Source: an uncultured Cellvibrio sp. (GTDB lineage Bacteria; Pseudomonadota; Gammaproteobacteria; Pseudomonadales; Cellvibrionaceae). From it: a stretch of DNA of 26,876 bases. Below are positions 7,991 through 15,114 of this stretch, in pieces (the stretch's first letter is position 1; each line of letters begins with the position of its first letter). The position numbers were made by a program, and so were the translations under genes. Under the pieces are notes generated by a model, which saw only the letters and a list, made by a program, of their open reading frames with translations, was not told the origin of the DNA and did not search any database. The stretch lies in contig CAMLOU010000042.1 of assembly GCA_946481735.1 (NCBI GenBank), forward strand, positions 1 to 26,876. The letters run 5' to 3'.

Positions 7991-8017
7991 ATAGCGGCAA
8001 TACTTGCCCAAACTTTA
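7991..8017 (-). promoter_or_regulatory. Sigma28 (FliA)-type promoter of fliDST
   Basis: On the minus strand TAAA (8017-8014) is followed after exactly 15 bases by GCCGCTAT (7998-7991), matching 6 of 8 positions of the GCCGATAA -10 element. It lies about 65 bases upstream of the fliD ATG, which suits a late, FlgM-controlled gene. Confidence 0.7.
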
Positions 8018-8074
8018 GTCGAATTAAAAAATTTTCTAGCCAGGTCCGGCAGTGGAGATTAGCCGGAATATATC

Positions 8075-8110
8075 GTCGGATTACGCCCCCTTGGGGCTAA
8101 TTCGACCTAC
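8075..8110. repeat. REP-like palindrome, copy 1
   Basis: Contains arms GTCGGATTACGC and GCTAATTCGACCTAC around a CCCCTTGGG centre. It belongs to the family whose consensus arms are GTAGGTCGGATTAGC and GCGTAATCCGAC. It lies intergenically, downstream of fliC2. Confidence 0.75.
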
Positions 8111-8123
8111 TTCGGGAACCGGT

Positions 8124-8157
8124 GTCGGATTACGCCCTGCGGGCTAATGCGACCTAC
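8124..8157. repeat. REP-like palindrome, copy 2
   Basis: Arms GTCGGATTACGCC and GGCTAATGCGACCTAC. It carries a TGCGAC variant (usual TCCGAC) that is shared with copy 3, with which it forms a larger inverted pair. Confidence 0.75.
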
Positions 8158-8175
8158 GAATTTTGAAAAATCCCA

Positions 8176-8211
8176 GTAGGTCGCATTAGCTGCGCAGCAG
8201 CGTAATCCGAC
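8176..8211. repeat. REP-like palindrome, copy 3 (opposite orientation to copy 2)
   Basis: Arms GTAGGTCGCATTAGC and GCGTAATCCGAC around TGCGCAGCA. Its first 15 bases are the exact reverse complement of the end of copy 2, 18 bases away. Confidence 0.75.
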
Positions 8212-8287
8212 ACAATCACATTGATCAAACACATTCCGCGTCGACTGGATCAGAGTTACATCACCCTAACCCGGTCGTATTTCCACC

Positions 8288-10036
8288 TTATTGCAGCAAC
8301 TGCAATACCTGCTCAGGTCGGGCGTTAGATTGCGCCAGCATGGCGGTCGCAGCCTGTTGCAACACCTGGGCACGACTCAAATCCGCCGTCTCCGCTGCAA
8401 AGTCAGCATCCACAATCCGCGAGCGGGCGGCCGATGTTTTCTCTGAAACGTTCGACAAATTCGACACGGTAAAATCCAGACGGTTATTCACCGCACCGAG
8501 ATCGGCGCGTGTTGCACTAACCTGGTCAATACCCTTGTCGATGATCGCAATAGCACGCTGTGCGCCGTCGGCCGTGGAGATATCAATACTGGCTACAGAA
8601 CCTACACCTTCTGTCGCATTGCGCTCCTGTAAACCTGTGAACGCCAGAACATCTGCTGCGGTAGCGGTTTCACCGTATTTGATAGAAATTTCACCACCAC
8701 TGGCTGAACGCAATGCAATCTGATCCGTACCGGACAAGAATGCCACCACGCCAGTTTGTGAGGAGGCTTCGTTGATCACACGGATGGCTTCCGTTGTGGT
8801 ATCGCCCACCGCCGCACCGGCATTAATCGCACCGATTTCAATACCATTGATAATCAGGTCGCCTTCGGCGAGTGTGCCATCCGCTGTCACGGCGGTGATG
8901 GATGAACTGACCAGGTTGCCGTCGGCGTCTTGCGGGTCAATACCCAACGCCGCCATTTCACCGGCGGCAATACCTGCACCGGTTTCAATGGTCACACCGC
9001 GCTTCTCAACGCTGGTGTCATTGAAGACCAATGAGAAGTTAGTGAGACCGCCGTTGGTGACATCATCTAACCCGGTGGCAGCGTTGTTGGTCGTACTGTC
9101 AGCGACGGTAATCGAGGTAGCACCCGCTGCCGTCAATACCAGTTTGCCGCTTTCATTCAACGTGGCTTCGATGCCGGTTTCTTCGTTAATCTTAGCAACC
9201 AATTCCTTCATGCTGTTGGTGCCGGTAAGCACGTACACTTGCGAGTTGCCATCACCATCAACCTTGGTCAAGGTCAAAGTGTCAGTACCGGGACGCAGGA
9301 TGCCCGAGCCGGTATTGTCAGAGGTAACCTGAACCAGTGATGCCGCTTCAGCACCTTTACCGTCGAGGTCGCTGTTGATGATGGCCAAGGCTTCATTCAA
9401 GGTGGTTGCGGGGCTCAAATCGCTGATCGCCGTACCATTGACGATCAATTCATCGCCGCCCGCCAACGCGGTTAACGAAGCCAGGCCACCCGTAGTTGCC
9501 TCACCCACGATGTCACCGGAAGAACCGCCCAATGAAGACGTACTGAAAGAGGCGATGCTGATATCAATGGTCTGGTTGGCTTCAGAGCCTACCTGCAAGG
9601 CCGTGTTGCCTAAAGAACCGTCCAACAATGGCTGACCATTAAAAGAGGTTGTCTCGGCAATACGATTCAATTCCAGTTTTAATTGCTGCACTTCCGCGTT
9701 CAATGTAGTGCGGTCAGCATCGGAATAAATACCGTTCGCTGATTGAATAGAAAGTTCGCGCATACGCTGCAGAATGTTGGTCACTTCCTGCAATGCACCC
9801 TCGGCAGTTTGCACAAGGGAAACACCGTCGTTGGCGTTGCGTACGGCCTGGTTCAAACCGCGAACCTGGGAAGTCATGCGATTGGAAATCGCAAGGCCCG
9901 CTGCGTCGTCTTTCGCAGAGTTAATACGTTGACCAGACGCCAAGCGCTCAGTAGAACGATCCAGGGCGTTCCCGGAGTTCATCAACTGGCGTTGCGAATT
10001 GATCGACGCGACGTTTGTGTTAATGACTAAAGACAT
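8288..10036 (-). CDS. fliC: Flagellin (second copy)
   Basis: This 582-residue flagellin starts at ATG 10036 with TAGGAGAT at good spacing. Residues 1-170 form the D0/D1 N-terminal domain ([20 protein letters not shown], then [14 protein letters not shown]), ending in a [10 protein letters not shown] segment. Residues of about 175-480 are the surface-exposed variable domain with flagellin-IN repeats ([40 protein letters not shown]). The C-terminal about 100 residues form D1/D0 ([20 protein letters not shown] to QVLQLLQ). It is a clear paralogue of the flagellin at 10839-12575 along its whole length, with near-identical ends. Flagellin polymerises into the external filament. Upstream lie a sigma54-like promoter and a terminator that insulates it from flaG, so it is probably transcribed on its own. 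Confidence 0.97.
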   Translation of the reverse strand: MSLVINTNVASINSQRQLMNSGNALDRSTERLASGQRINSAKDDAAGLAISNRMTSQVRGLNQAVRNANDGVSLVQTAEGALQEVTNILQRMRELSIQSANGIYSDADRTTLNAEVQQLKLELNRIAETTSFNGQPLLDGSLGNTALQVGSEANQTIDISIASFSTSSLGGSSGDIVGEATTGGLASLTALAGGDELIVNGTAISDLSPATTLNEALAIINSDLDGKGAEAASLVQVTSDNTGSGILRPGTDTLTLTKVDGDGNSQVYVLTGTNSMKELVAKINEETGIEATLNESGKLVLTAAGATSITVADSTTNNAATGLDDVTNGGLTNFSLVFNDTSVEKRGVTIETGAGIAAGEMAALGIDPQDADGNLVSSSITAVTADGTLAEGDLIINGIEIGAINAGAAVGDTTTEAIRVINEASSQTGVVAFLSGTDQIALRSASGGEISIKYGETATAADVLAFTGLQERNATEGVGSVASIDISTADGAQRAIAIIDKGIDQVSATRADLGAVNNRLDFTVSNLSNVSEKTSAARSRIVDADFAAETADLSRAQVLQQAATAMLAQSNARPEQVLQLLQ

Positions 10037-10087
10037 AATAAATCTCCTAGTGATTATTCCTGCTCAGAGGATTTACTCTCCGGGACA

Positions 10088-10128
10088 AGTCGATTGACGA
10101 AGCCTGTAAACTTGTCAACAGACTTCTG
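10088..10128 (-). promoter_or_regulatory. Conserved leader element in the fliC2 mRNA
   Basis: In the minus-strand leader, AAGTC-T-GTTGAC pairs with GTCAAT-C-GACTT (one mismatch, one G.U) around a loop holding CAGGCTTC. The same segment, with CAGGCTTC unchanged, occurs in the leader of the other flagellin at 12632-12674, although these regions are non-coding. The structure is inferred by eye. Confidence 0.4.
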
Positions 10129-10206
10129 GCAAACCCTGTGCATTACCGGCCAACAGCTCTATAGCCAACACCGTCAGGATTTTTACATGGTGCCTGAGTG
10201 CCTTTT

Positions 10207-10223
10207 TGCACAGACTGTGCCAA
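10207..10223 (-). promoter_or_regulatory. Sigma54-type promoter of fliC2
   Basis: On the minus strand TTGGCAC (10223-10217), five bases, then GTGCA (10211-10207) fits the YTGGCAC-N5-TTGCW pattern with one mismatch in the -12 box and the correct GG-to-GC spacing. The ATG is about 170 bases downstream. No good sigma28 site was found ahead of this gene. Confidence 0.55.
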
Positions 10224-10305
10224 CGAAATAATCGGTGGAAATTTTTGCGGAGATTGCCGCTGGAAAATTGCCGCAGCATAAGAGGCATTTTGATGAACGG
10301 AAAAC

Positions 10306-10337
10306 AAAAAAGGCGCACCTTTCGATGCGCCTTTTTT
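10306..10337 (-). terminator. Intrinsic terminator downstream of flaG
   Basis: Stem GGCGCA/TGCGCC with an eight-base loop is flanked by A6 and T6 runs, so it can terminate on either strand. It lies 37 bases past the flaG stop codon. Confidence 0.9.
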
Positions 10338-10373
10338 ATTGCTAACACAAACAGGTATCGCGTTATAAGCCTG

Positions 10374-10781
10374 CTAGGCCTGCGCGCTCAACAGATGTAA
10401 ATTTCCTTCATAATCAAAGCCTTGCGCCAATTTCAGGAAGATCTCATCAGGGATCTGGCGAATCACATCCTGAGTTACACGGTCCAGAACTTTTATCACA
10501 GTTTCACCCGCTTCCGGATCGTAACTGAAATGTAAATCGCGCTGTGTGGACTGAATATACTCATTCATTTGTGCCACAGCAGCCTGAACCCTTTTGCTGA
10601 TATCGGCGTTTACATCAGGCTTGATTTCCGCTTCCGGCACAACGACCTCCGGTTGAGCGGCAACATCTGGAACTTGCGGCGGCAAGGTCTTGCCGCCAAC
10701 ATCCCTGGACCCTGCAGATGATGGAGCCAACACAGTAGCAACGGGAAACAACCTGGCTTCTGTTCTAGTGACTTCGCTCAT
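10374..10781 (-). CDS. flaG: FlaG family flagellar protein
   Basis: This 135-residue protein has a low-complexity Pro/Val-rich N-terminal half and a conserved FlaG C-terminal half: LHFSYDPEAGETVIKVLDR followed by VTQDVIRQIPDEIFLKLAQG. The start at 10781 has GAGGAA eight bases upstream. FlaG proteins affect filament length in polar-flagellated gammaproteobacteria; the mechanism is not well defined. It lies 57 bases after fliC1, with a GC-rich hairpin between them, and is insulated from fliC2 by a strong terminator. That predicts a fliC1-flaG transcript in which flaG is expressed below flagellin. Confidence 0.93.
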   Translation of the reverse strand: MSEVTRTEARLFPVATVLAPSSAGSRDVGGKTLPPQVPDVAAQPEVVVPEAEIKPDVNADISKRVQAAVAQMNEYIQSTQRDLHFSYDPEAGETVIKVLDRVTQDVIRQIPDEIFLKLAQGFDYEGNLHLLSAQA

Positions 10782-10805
10782 GTGCGTATTCCTCGAAATG
10801 ATAAA

Positions 10806-10827
10806 TTCGCCGGGTTGCCCCGGCGAA
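10806..10827 (-). terminator. Hairpin between fliC1 and flaG, likely partial terminator
   Basis: A perfect nine-base-pair stem TTCGCCGGG/CCCGGCGAA with a four-base loop begins 11 bases after the fliC1 stop. On the minus strand it is followed by TTTATCATTT, a weak U-run. It probably reduces readthrough into flaG or protects the flagellin mRNA 3' end. Confidence 0.6.
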
Positions 10828-10838
10828 ATCTATCAGCC

Positions 10839-12575
10839 TTATTGCAACAATGACAGAACTTGTTGCGGTCTGGCGTTGGACTGGGCCAGCATCGCTGTTG
10901 CTGCTTGTTGCAGTACTTGCGAACGGCTCAGGTTTGCGGTTTCTGTTGCGAAGTCAGCGTCATTAATACGTGAACGAGCGGCTGAAGTCTTTTCAGAAAT
11001 GTTTGCCAGGTTGGATACGGTGAAGTCCAGACGGTTGTTCACAGCACCGAGATCCGCACGGGTAGCACTTACCTGGTCAATTGCCTTATCGATGATCCCA
11101 ATCGCTTTTTGAGCACCAACAGCAGTTGATACATCAATACTTGCAACTGAACCAACACCCGAAGCTGCATTACGTTCTTGCAGGCCTGTGAAAGCCAATA
11201 CGTTAGCTGCTGTTGCGTTGTCACCGTATTTAACTGAGATCTCATCACCATTGGCTGAACGCAAGCTGATAGAGCCAGCAGTAGCACCAGCGAAAGCCAC
11301 GACGCCTGTTTTATCTGAAACTTCGTTTATGGCTTCGATTGTTTCAGCTGCTGTCGCCGTAGCGGAAGCACCGGAATTCACTGCACCAATCTCCACACCA
11401 TTGATAATCAAATCGCCTTCATTCAGGGTGGTACCTGCGGCGACAACGGTAGTTGCTTGGCCTGTAACATTACCATTCGCATCTTGCATATCAATACCGA
11501 TAGCAGCAGCGCCAGTCGTTGCATAAGTACCGACACCTTCGATTTTCACACCACTTTTGTCAGCGCTAGTATCGGTAAAAACTAAAGAGAAGTTAGTGGT
11601 GGCATTGGTCAACCCTGTGGCTTTGGTTCCAGCAGTGTTATCGGCCACCTGAATTGAAAGAGCATTCTCTGCACTTAATACCAGCTTACCTTTTTCGTCA
11701 AGAGAAGCTTCAACGCCTGTCTCAGCATTAATTTTGGCTACCAATTCGTCCATACTATTGGTGCCGGTAACGACATAGGACTGAGTATTATTGTCACCAT
11801 CAACAACAGTTAAAGTCAGTGTGTCAGTGCCGGCACGAAGCACACCAGAACCGGTATTGTCCGCTTGCACATCTACCAATGCAGATACTGAAGCACCTTT
11901 CCCATCCAAATCAGCATTCATGCTCGCCAATGCTTCATTGAGGCTCCCACCAGCGGTAATAGCAGAAAGTTGAGTATCATTCACCTCAATGGAATTTGCT
12001 GCCGTAAATTCAATATCTGCCATGCCATTTGCAACAGCCTCACCAACGATGTCACCTGAGCTACCACCGAGGGAAGATGTACCGAATGAACCGATTTTCA
12101 CGTCGATAGTCTGGTTTTGCAGAGCACCCACCTGCAGGGCAGTATTACCTATAGAACCATCCAACAGAGCACGACCGTTGAATGAAGTGGTTTTAGCAAT
12201 ACGATCCAATTCTTGTTTCAGCTGCTGAACTTCAGCATTCAGGGTTTGGCGGTCAGCGTCGTTGTAGATACCGTTCGCAGACTGAACAGACAGTTCACGC
12301 ATACGTTGCAGGATGTTGGTAGATTCTTGCAGCGCACCTTCAGCGGTTTGAATCATGGACACACCATCGTTAGCGTTACTGATGGCGCGGTCCAGACCAC
12401 GAACCTGTGAAGTCATGCGGTTACCAATGGCGAGGCCGGCGGCGTCGTCTTTGGCTGAGTTAATACGGTTACCGGAAGACAAACGCTCGGTAGCGCGATC
12501 CAGTGCATTGCCAGAGTTCATCAACTGACGCTGGGCGTTGATAGATGCAACGTTGGTGCTAATTACTAAAGCCAT
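10839..12575 (-). CDS. fliC: Flagellin (first copy)
   Basis: The protein is 578 residues from ATG 12575, seven bases after AGGAG; the in-frame TTG two codons upstream lies inside that spacing and is unlikely. The N-terminal D0/D1 domain ([34 protein letters not shown]) and C-terminal D1/D0 domain ([20 protein letters not shown], ending QQVLSLLQ) are nearly identical to those of the second flagellin. The central variable domain (about residues 175-475) keeps the same modular order with many substitutions ([20 protein letters not shown]). Its codon choice is visibly more A/T-rich than that of the second copy. It has a strong sigma28-type promoter and an A/T-rich upstream stretch, so it is probably the abundantly expressed late filament subunit. 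Confidence 0.97.
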   Translation of the reverse strand: MALVISTNVASINAQRQLMNSGNALDRATERLSSGNRINSAKDDAAGLAIGNRMTSQVRGLDRAISNANDGVSMIQTAEGALQESTNILQRMRELSVQSANGIYNDADRQTLNAEVQQLKQELDRIAKTTSFNGRALLDGSIGNTALQVGALQNQTIDVKIGSFGTSSLGGSSGDIVGEAVANGMADIEFTAANSIEVNDTQLSAITAGGSLNEALASMNADLDGKGASVSALVDVQADNTGSGVLRAGTDTLTLTVVDGDNNTQSYVVTGTNSMDELVAKINAETGVEASLDEKGKLVLSAENALSIQVADNTAGTKATGLTNATTNFSLVFTDTSADKSGVKIEGVGTYATTGAAAIGIDMQDANGNVTGQATTVVAAGTTLNEGDLIINGVEIGAVNSGASATATAAETIEAINEVSDKTGVVAFAGATAGSISLRSANGDEISVKYGDNATAANVLAFTGLQERNAASGVGSVASIDVSTAVGAQKAIGIIDKAIDQVSATRADLGAVNNRLDFTVSNLANISEKTSAARSRINDADFATETANLSRSQVLQQAATAMLAQSNARPQQVLSLLQ

Positions 12576-12631
12576 GATCAATCTCCTAAAATTTTGGTTC
12601 TGTTCACAGTCTTTTGCGAGTTGCTGCGACC

Positions 12632-12674
12632 AGTCTGTTGGTGAAGCCTGAGAACAGTCACACCAGGTCTTCTG
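12632..12674 (-). promoter_or_regulatory. Conserved leader element in the fliC1 mRNA
   Basis: The minus-strand leader contains CAGAAG, then UGGUG and CACCA arms around a loop with CAGGCUUC. It aligns with the fliC2 leader at 10088-10128, with AC/GU arm pairs replaced by GU/AC. A competing CUGUU/AACAG pairing also exists, so the fold is less certain than in fliC2. Confidence 0.35.
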
Positions 12675-12680
12675 AAAAGG

Positions 12681-12707
12681 TTATCGTCCGGCATCGGCAG
12701 AGCTTTA
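12681..12707 (-). promoter_or_regulatory. Sigma28 (FliA)-type promoter of fliC1
   Basis: On the minus strand TAAA (12707-12704), exactly 15 bases, then GACGATAA (12688-12681) match the TAAA-N15-GCCGATAA consensus at 11 of 12 defined positions. Upstream (12710-12790) is very A/T-rich and could act as an UP-like element. Confidence 0.85.
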
Positions 12708-12905
12708 GAAGATTTTTGACAAAATTGCGAATTGGCGATTGAAAATTTAAAAATCCTTTTAAATCAATTAATTAGAGACAATAGAAAATGCGCCTGGAAG
12801 TGATATGGGGGAAAAAATGGCGGCTTTCGGTGCATTAATTGGCGTGAAACAGCCAATTTACCGATTTCCGGTTATAAGAAAACAAGTGGGCTCAACCTCG
12901 ATCCC

Positions 12906-12935
12906 GTAGGTCGGATTAGCGCAGCGTAATCCGAC
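12906..12935. repeat. REP-like palindrome, copy 4
   Basis: Arms GTAGGTCGGATTAGC and GCGTAATCCGAC in the plus orientation. All 30 bases equal the reverse complement of copy 7 at 13490-13519, on the other side of the FliT-like gene. Confidence 0.8.
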
Positions 12936-12987
12936 GAAGAGCTGGCAAAGAGCTGCAGATGAGATTAGTGCGTGTAGGTAGGGCATT

Positions 12988-13019
12988 GTCGGATTACGGC
13001 ATTGCCTAATCCGACCTAC
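12988..13019. repeat. REP-like palindrome, copy 5
   Basis: Arms GTCGGATTACGGC and GCCTAATCCGACCTAC with a two-base loop; opposite orientation to copy 4. Confidence 0.8.
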
Positions 13020-13047
13020 GAAGGGGACACGAATGTATAGTGTGCAA

Positions 13048-13072
13048 GTCAGATTACAGAGTGTAATCCGAC
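13048..13072. repeat. REP-like palindrome, copy 6 (degenerate)
   Basis: Arms GTCAGATTACA and TGTAATCCGAC. It lacks the GCTAAT core and the outer CTAC, so it is a decayed copy, five bases past the stop of the FliT-like gene. Confidence 0.55.
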
Positions 13073-13076
13073 AGTA

Positions 13077-13400
13077 TCAAAGGCCTTTATAGGCCACGAC
13101 CGCTTTGGTGGCTTTGATGGATTGACGCAGTTGTTCGCTGATTTTTGCTTTACTGCTTTCTGCCACGTCGACGATTTGCTGATCGGTGGCCTGGATGGAT
13201 TGAATCAAGGATTTGGCTTCATCGACCAATCCCGCCTGGGTGATGGCGATAAGGAATTGGTTTTCGCCGAGTGCGGGCAATTTGGTCTGGCGTTCAGCCA
13301 TTTGGGTTTCGAAGGTTTCCCACTCATCGGCCTGCGCCAGTGCCAGCAGGGTTTGGGTTTGGGCAAGGAAACTTTCCAGAGGGGCGAGGATTGAGGACAT
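13077..13400 (-). CDS. Small helical protein, FliT/FlgN-like chaperone candidate
   Basis: This 107-residue protein is predicted almost wholly helical. Features shared with FliT/FlgN-type chaperones are an N-terminal helix ending in LLALAQADEWETFETQMAER (Ala-x-x-Asp-x-Trp turn), a central ATDQQIVDVAESSKAKI helix and a C-terminal KATKAVVAYKGL tail. The ATG at 13400 has AAAAGG about ten bases upstream. It lies between flgL and fliC1, a common place for small export chaperones, and it is flanked by REP-like palindromes. By inference it binds a hook-associated protein or the filament cap. It differs clearly from the fliT-like gene after fliS. No promoter was identified with confidence. Confidence 0.7.
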   Translation of the reverse strand: MSSILAPLESFLAQTQTLLALAQADEWETFETQMAERQTKLPALGENQFLIAITQAGLVDEAKSLIQSIQATDQQIVDVAESSKAKISEQLRQSIKATKAVVAYKGL

Positions 13401-13489
13401 GTGAGTCAGACCTTTTAGCGATGCGTGTTTCAGTTTAGTAGGTTGTGTTGATGTGCGTGTGTCGAGGAGTGTAATGTTCCCCTAAACAT

Positions 13490-13519
13490 GTCGGATTACG
13501 CTGCGCTAATCCGACCTAC
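13490..13519. repeat. REP-like palindrome, copy 7 (overlaps the 3' end of flgL)
   Basis: Arms GTCGGATTACGC and GCTAATCCGACCTAC, identical to copy 4 in inverse orientation. It begins past the flgL stop and covers the last codons, so four bases of the palindrome lie within flgL. Confidence 0.75.
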
Positions 13520-15087
13520 AAATAACTGAATAAGGTCAATTGGCTGACTTTCACAAAACTTTGCTGCGCCGCGCTCAATATAAATGTTTCCATCTGCAAA
13601 CGCGTGGATGCTTCTGCGTAATCGAGATCACGCAGGTCCCCCAACACTTTGTTGCTGTGAACCTCCGAATCCAGGTTCAAGTCCTTAGAACTTTCCAGGG
13701 TATTTAAACGCGCACCCACTTCGCCATGAACCGAGGTAATGTTGGTCAAGGCAAAATTTAAATTCACCAGGGTTTTATCCACCATCTCCTTGAACTGCGC
13801 TTTACCCTCTGGCGTGTTGTCGATAGCTTTCATCGCCTGACTAAAACGGGACAATGTGGTAATCAAGGGCTGTTTGTTGGTGGATTCAACAAAAAATGAG
13901 TCGCCGGGGCGGCCATTGGTTGATATAACACCCGTGCTGGTGGTCAGGCCCGTTGCGTTATCCACGTCGGCATTGCCGCCGCGCAATGTCACGTTCATGC
14001 CATTGGCCGAGACAATTCCCGCCGGCGTCACCGTCAAACCGAGATTAGCCAGTTTCGCTGCATTTGGGCCGGCGTTGAGTGCGTTAGCAAAATCCGTTGC
14101 GTTGTTTACTGCAACATTCAAATCCAGGGTTTCTGTTCTTCCGCCGACGGACACGGTCAAGGTGGTGGGGTTTGCCGCAAAATCAATCGGTGCCGCTGCG
14201 GCGTTAAACGCAAAAGGCAGGCTCGCTGCCGTCGGCGGCATGGGTGCGCCGGAAATTTGCAGGCTAACACCTTCCACTTCAATTTCCTGGCCCGGTGTGT
14301 ACACCGCATTGGCGACCAACACGCGACCGCTGTTGCGCTCGGTAATGGTGTAATTTGCCGCAGCCGGGGCGACAGCGGATGTGGCATTAAAGGTGACTAC
14401 CATGTCCTCCGGAAACAACTCATCAAACACTTCCTGATCAACCACCTGGCCAACGCTGATGGTGGCTGCGGGCACAGCCCGGTTGGCCGGGTTGGCGGAG
14501 GTCGCGATCGTGTTGTGGCCGCTGGGGATATCCATAAATATCCGCTTGCCGGAATCACTCACCGCCACGTTCACGGTATTGGATGCTTGCAGACGCAACT
14601 GCCCTTCATCGCCGTGATAGGAATAATTACCGCCGCCATCACTGGTAAAAGGTTGGGTGCCGCCCTGGTAACCGGCAAAGATATATTGGCCGGTTGAGCT
14701 GCGCGTGTTTTGCAGGTTGAGCAGTTCTTCAATGCGACTGTCAATTTCCGCCGCGTAGGCTTCATAGTCGTCCGGAGTTAATACAGCGGTGTTACCGGCG
14801 GCAACGGCAATTTCTTTCATGCGATGAATCAGATTCGTCACTGATTCCAAAGCAACCTCTTCGAGATTCAGGTTATTTTCTGCAATCGTAATATTTTTAT
14901 TGTATTGCTCGATGCGACTTAATTCCTGGGTAATCTGCAAAATCGTGGTCGCGGCCACCGGATCATCGGCGGGCGACAATAAACGTTTGCCCGATGCGAT
15001 CTGTTCATCGGTGCGTGTCACCGCCGCCTGGGCTTTCGCCATACCGATGTTGGCGATGTTATAAATTTGAGATGTGGATACACGCAT
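13516..15087 (-). CDS. flgL: Hook-filament junction protein FlgL (HAP3)
   Basis: The protein is 523 residues, longer than most FlgL (about 300-440). The N-terminus MRVSTSQIYNIANIGM and the ASGKRLLSPADDPVAATTIL segment are diagnostic of the flagellin-like N-terminal domain. The C-terminus DYAEASTRLQMETFILSAAQ closes the coiled coil. The middle (about residues 180-400) holds a typical segment (YTPGQEIEVEGVSLQISG, GDSFFVESTNKQP). An added unit, APIDFAANPTTLTVSVGG at about 299-380, has a counterpart in FlgE. FlgL sits between FlgK and the first flagellin subunits. The gene starts 27 bases after flgK and belongs to the flgF-led operon. Copy 7 of the REP-like repeat overlaps its last codons. Confidence 0.95.
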   Translation of the reverse strand: MRVSTSQIYNIANIGMAKAQAAVTRTDEQIASGKRLLSPADDPVAATTILQITQELSRIEQYNKNITIAENNLNLEEVALESVTNLIHRMKEIAVAAGNTAVLTPDDYEAYAAEIDSRIEELLNLQNTRSSTGQYIFAGYQGGTQPFTSDGGGNYSYHGDEGQLRLQASNTVNVAVSDSGKRIFMDIPSGHNTIATSANPANRAVPAATISVGQVVDQEVFDELFPEDMVVTFNATSAVAPAAANYTITERNSGRVLVANAVYTPGQEIEVEGVSLQISGAPMPPTAASLPFAFNAAAAPIDFAANPTTLTVSVGGRTETLDLNVAVNNATDFANALNAGPNAAKLANLGLTVTPAGIVSANGMNVTLRGGNADVDNATGLTTSTGVISTNGRPGDSFFVESTNKQPLITTLSRFSQAMKAIDNTPEGKAQFKEMVDKTLVNLNFALTNITSVHGEVGARLNTLESSKDLNLDSEVHSNKVLGDLRDLDYAEASTRLQMETFILSAAQQSFVKVSQLTLFSYL

Positions 15088-15114
15088 GATAATTAGCCGT
15101 CCAGCTCGTCTAGG

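Larger units (their letters stand above)
7926..8287. other. Intergenic region between fliC2 and fliD
   Basis: This 362-base gap holds three REP-like palindromes (8075-8110, 8124-8157, 8176-8211) just past fliC2 and the sigma28-type promoter of fliD (7991-8017). The palindromes may act as transcript ends or 3' stabilisers for fliC2, since no classical hairpin with a U-run follows its stop codon. I see no gene here. Confidence 0.6.
10037..10373. other. Intergenic region between flaG and fliC2
   Basis: This 337-base gap contains, in minus-strand order, the flaG terminator (10337-10306), the sigma54-type promoter (10223-10207), the conserved leader element (10128-10088) and the Shine-Dalgarno of fliC2. 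Nothing else was seen. Confidence 0.6.
12576..13076. other. Long intergenic region upstream of fliC1
   Basis: This 501-base stretch carries the fliC1 leader and sigma28 promoter, an A/T-rich upstream region (12710-12790), a small inverted repeat AATTGGC/GCCAATT (12837-12858), and three REP-like palindromes (12906-12935, 12988-13019, 13048-13072). I see no gene in it. Confidence 0.6.

Noticed and set aside
7995..8016. Sigma54-like TTGGGCA...TTGCC sequence ahead of fliD
   Set aside because: The GG-to-GC distance is one base short of the required spacing, whereas the sigma28 pattern in the same place fits exactly.
8075..8211. CRISPR-like array of three similar repeats
   Set aside because: The units are palindromes in mixed orientation with unequal, very short spacing, and there are no uniform spacers or cas genes; REP-like elements explain them.
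8772..9332. Long plus-strand open frames opposite fliC2, fliC1, flgL and flgK (for example 186 codons here)
   Set aside because: They lie wholly antisense to clearly identified axial-protein genes, have no plausible domains or Shine-Dalgarno, and arise from the codon bias of the true genes.
12802..12910. Short plus-strand frame upstream of fliC1 with a GGGGGA sequence before an ATG (about 30 codons)
   Set aside because: It ends within a REP-like palindrome, has no motif and lies in the upstream region of a strong promoter; chance is the best explanation.
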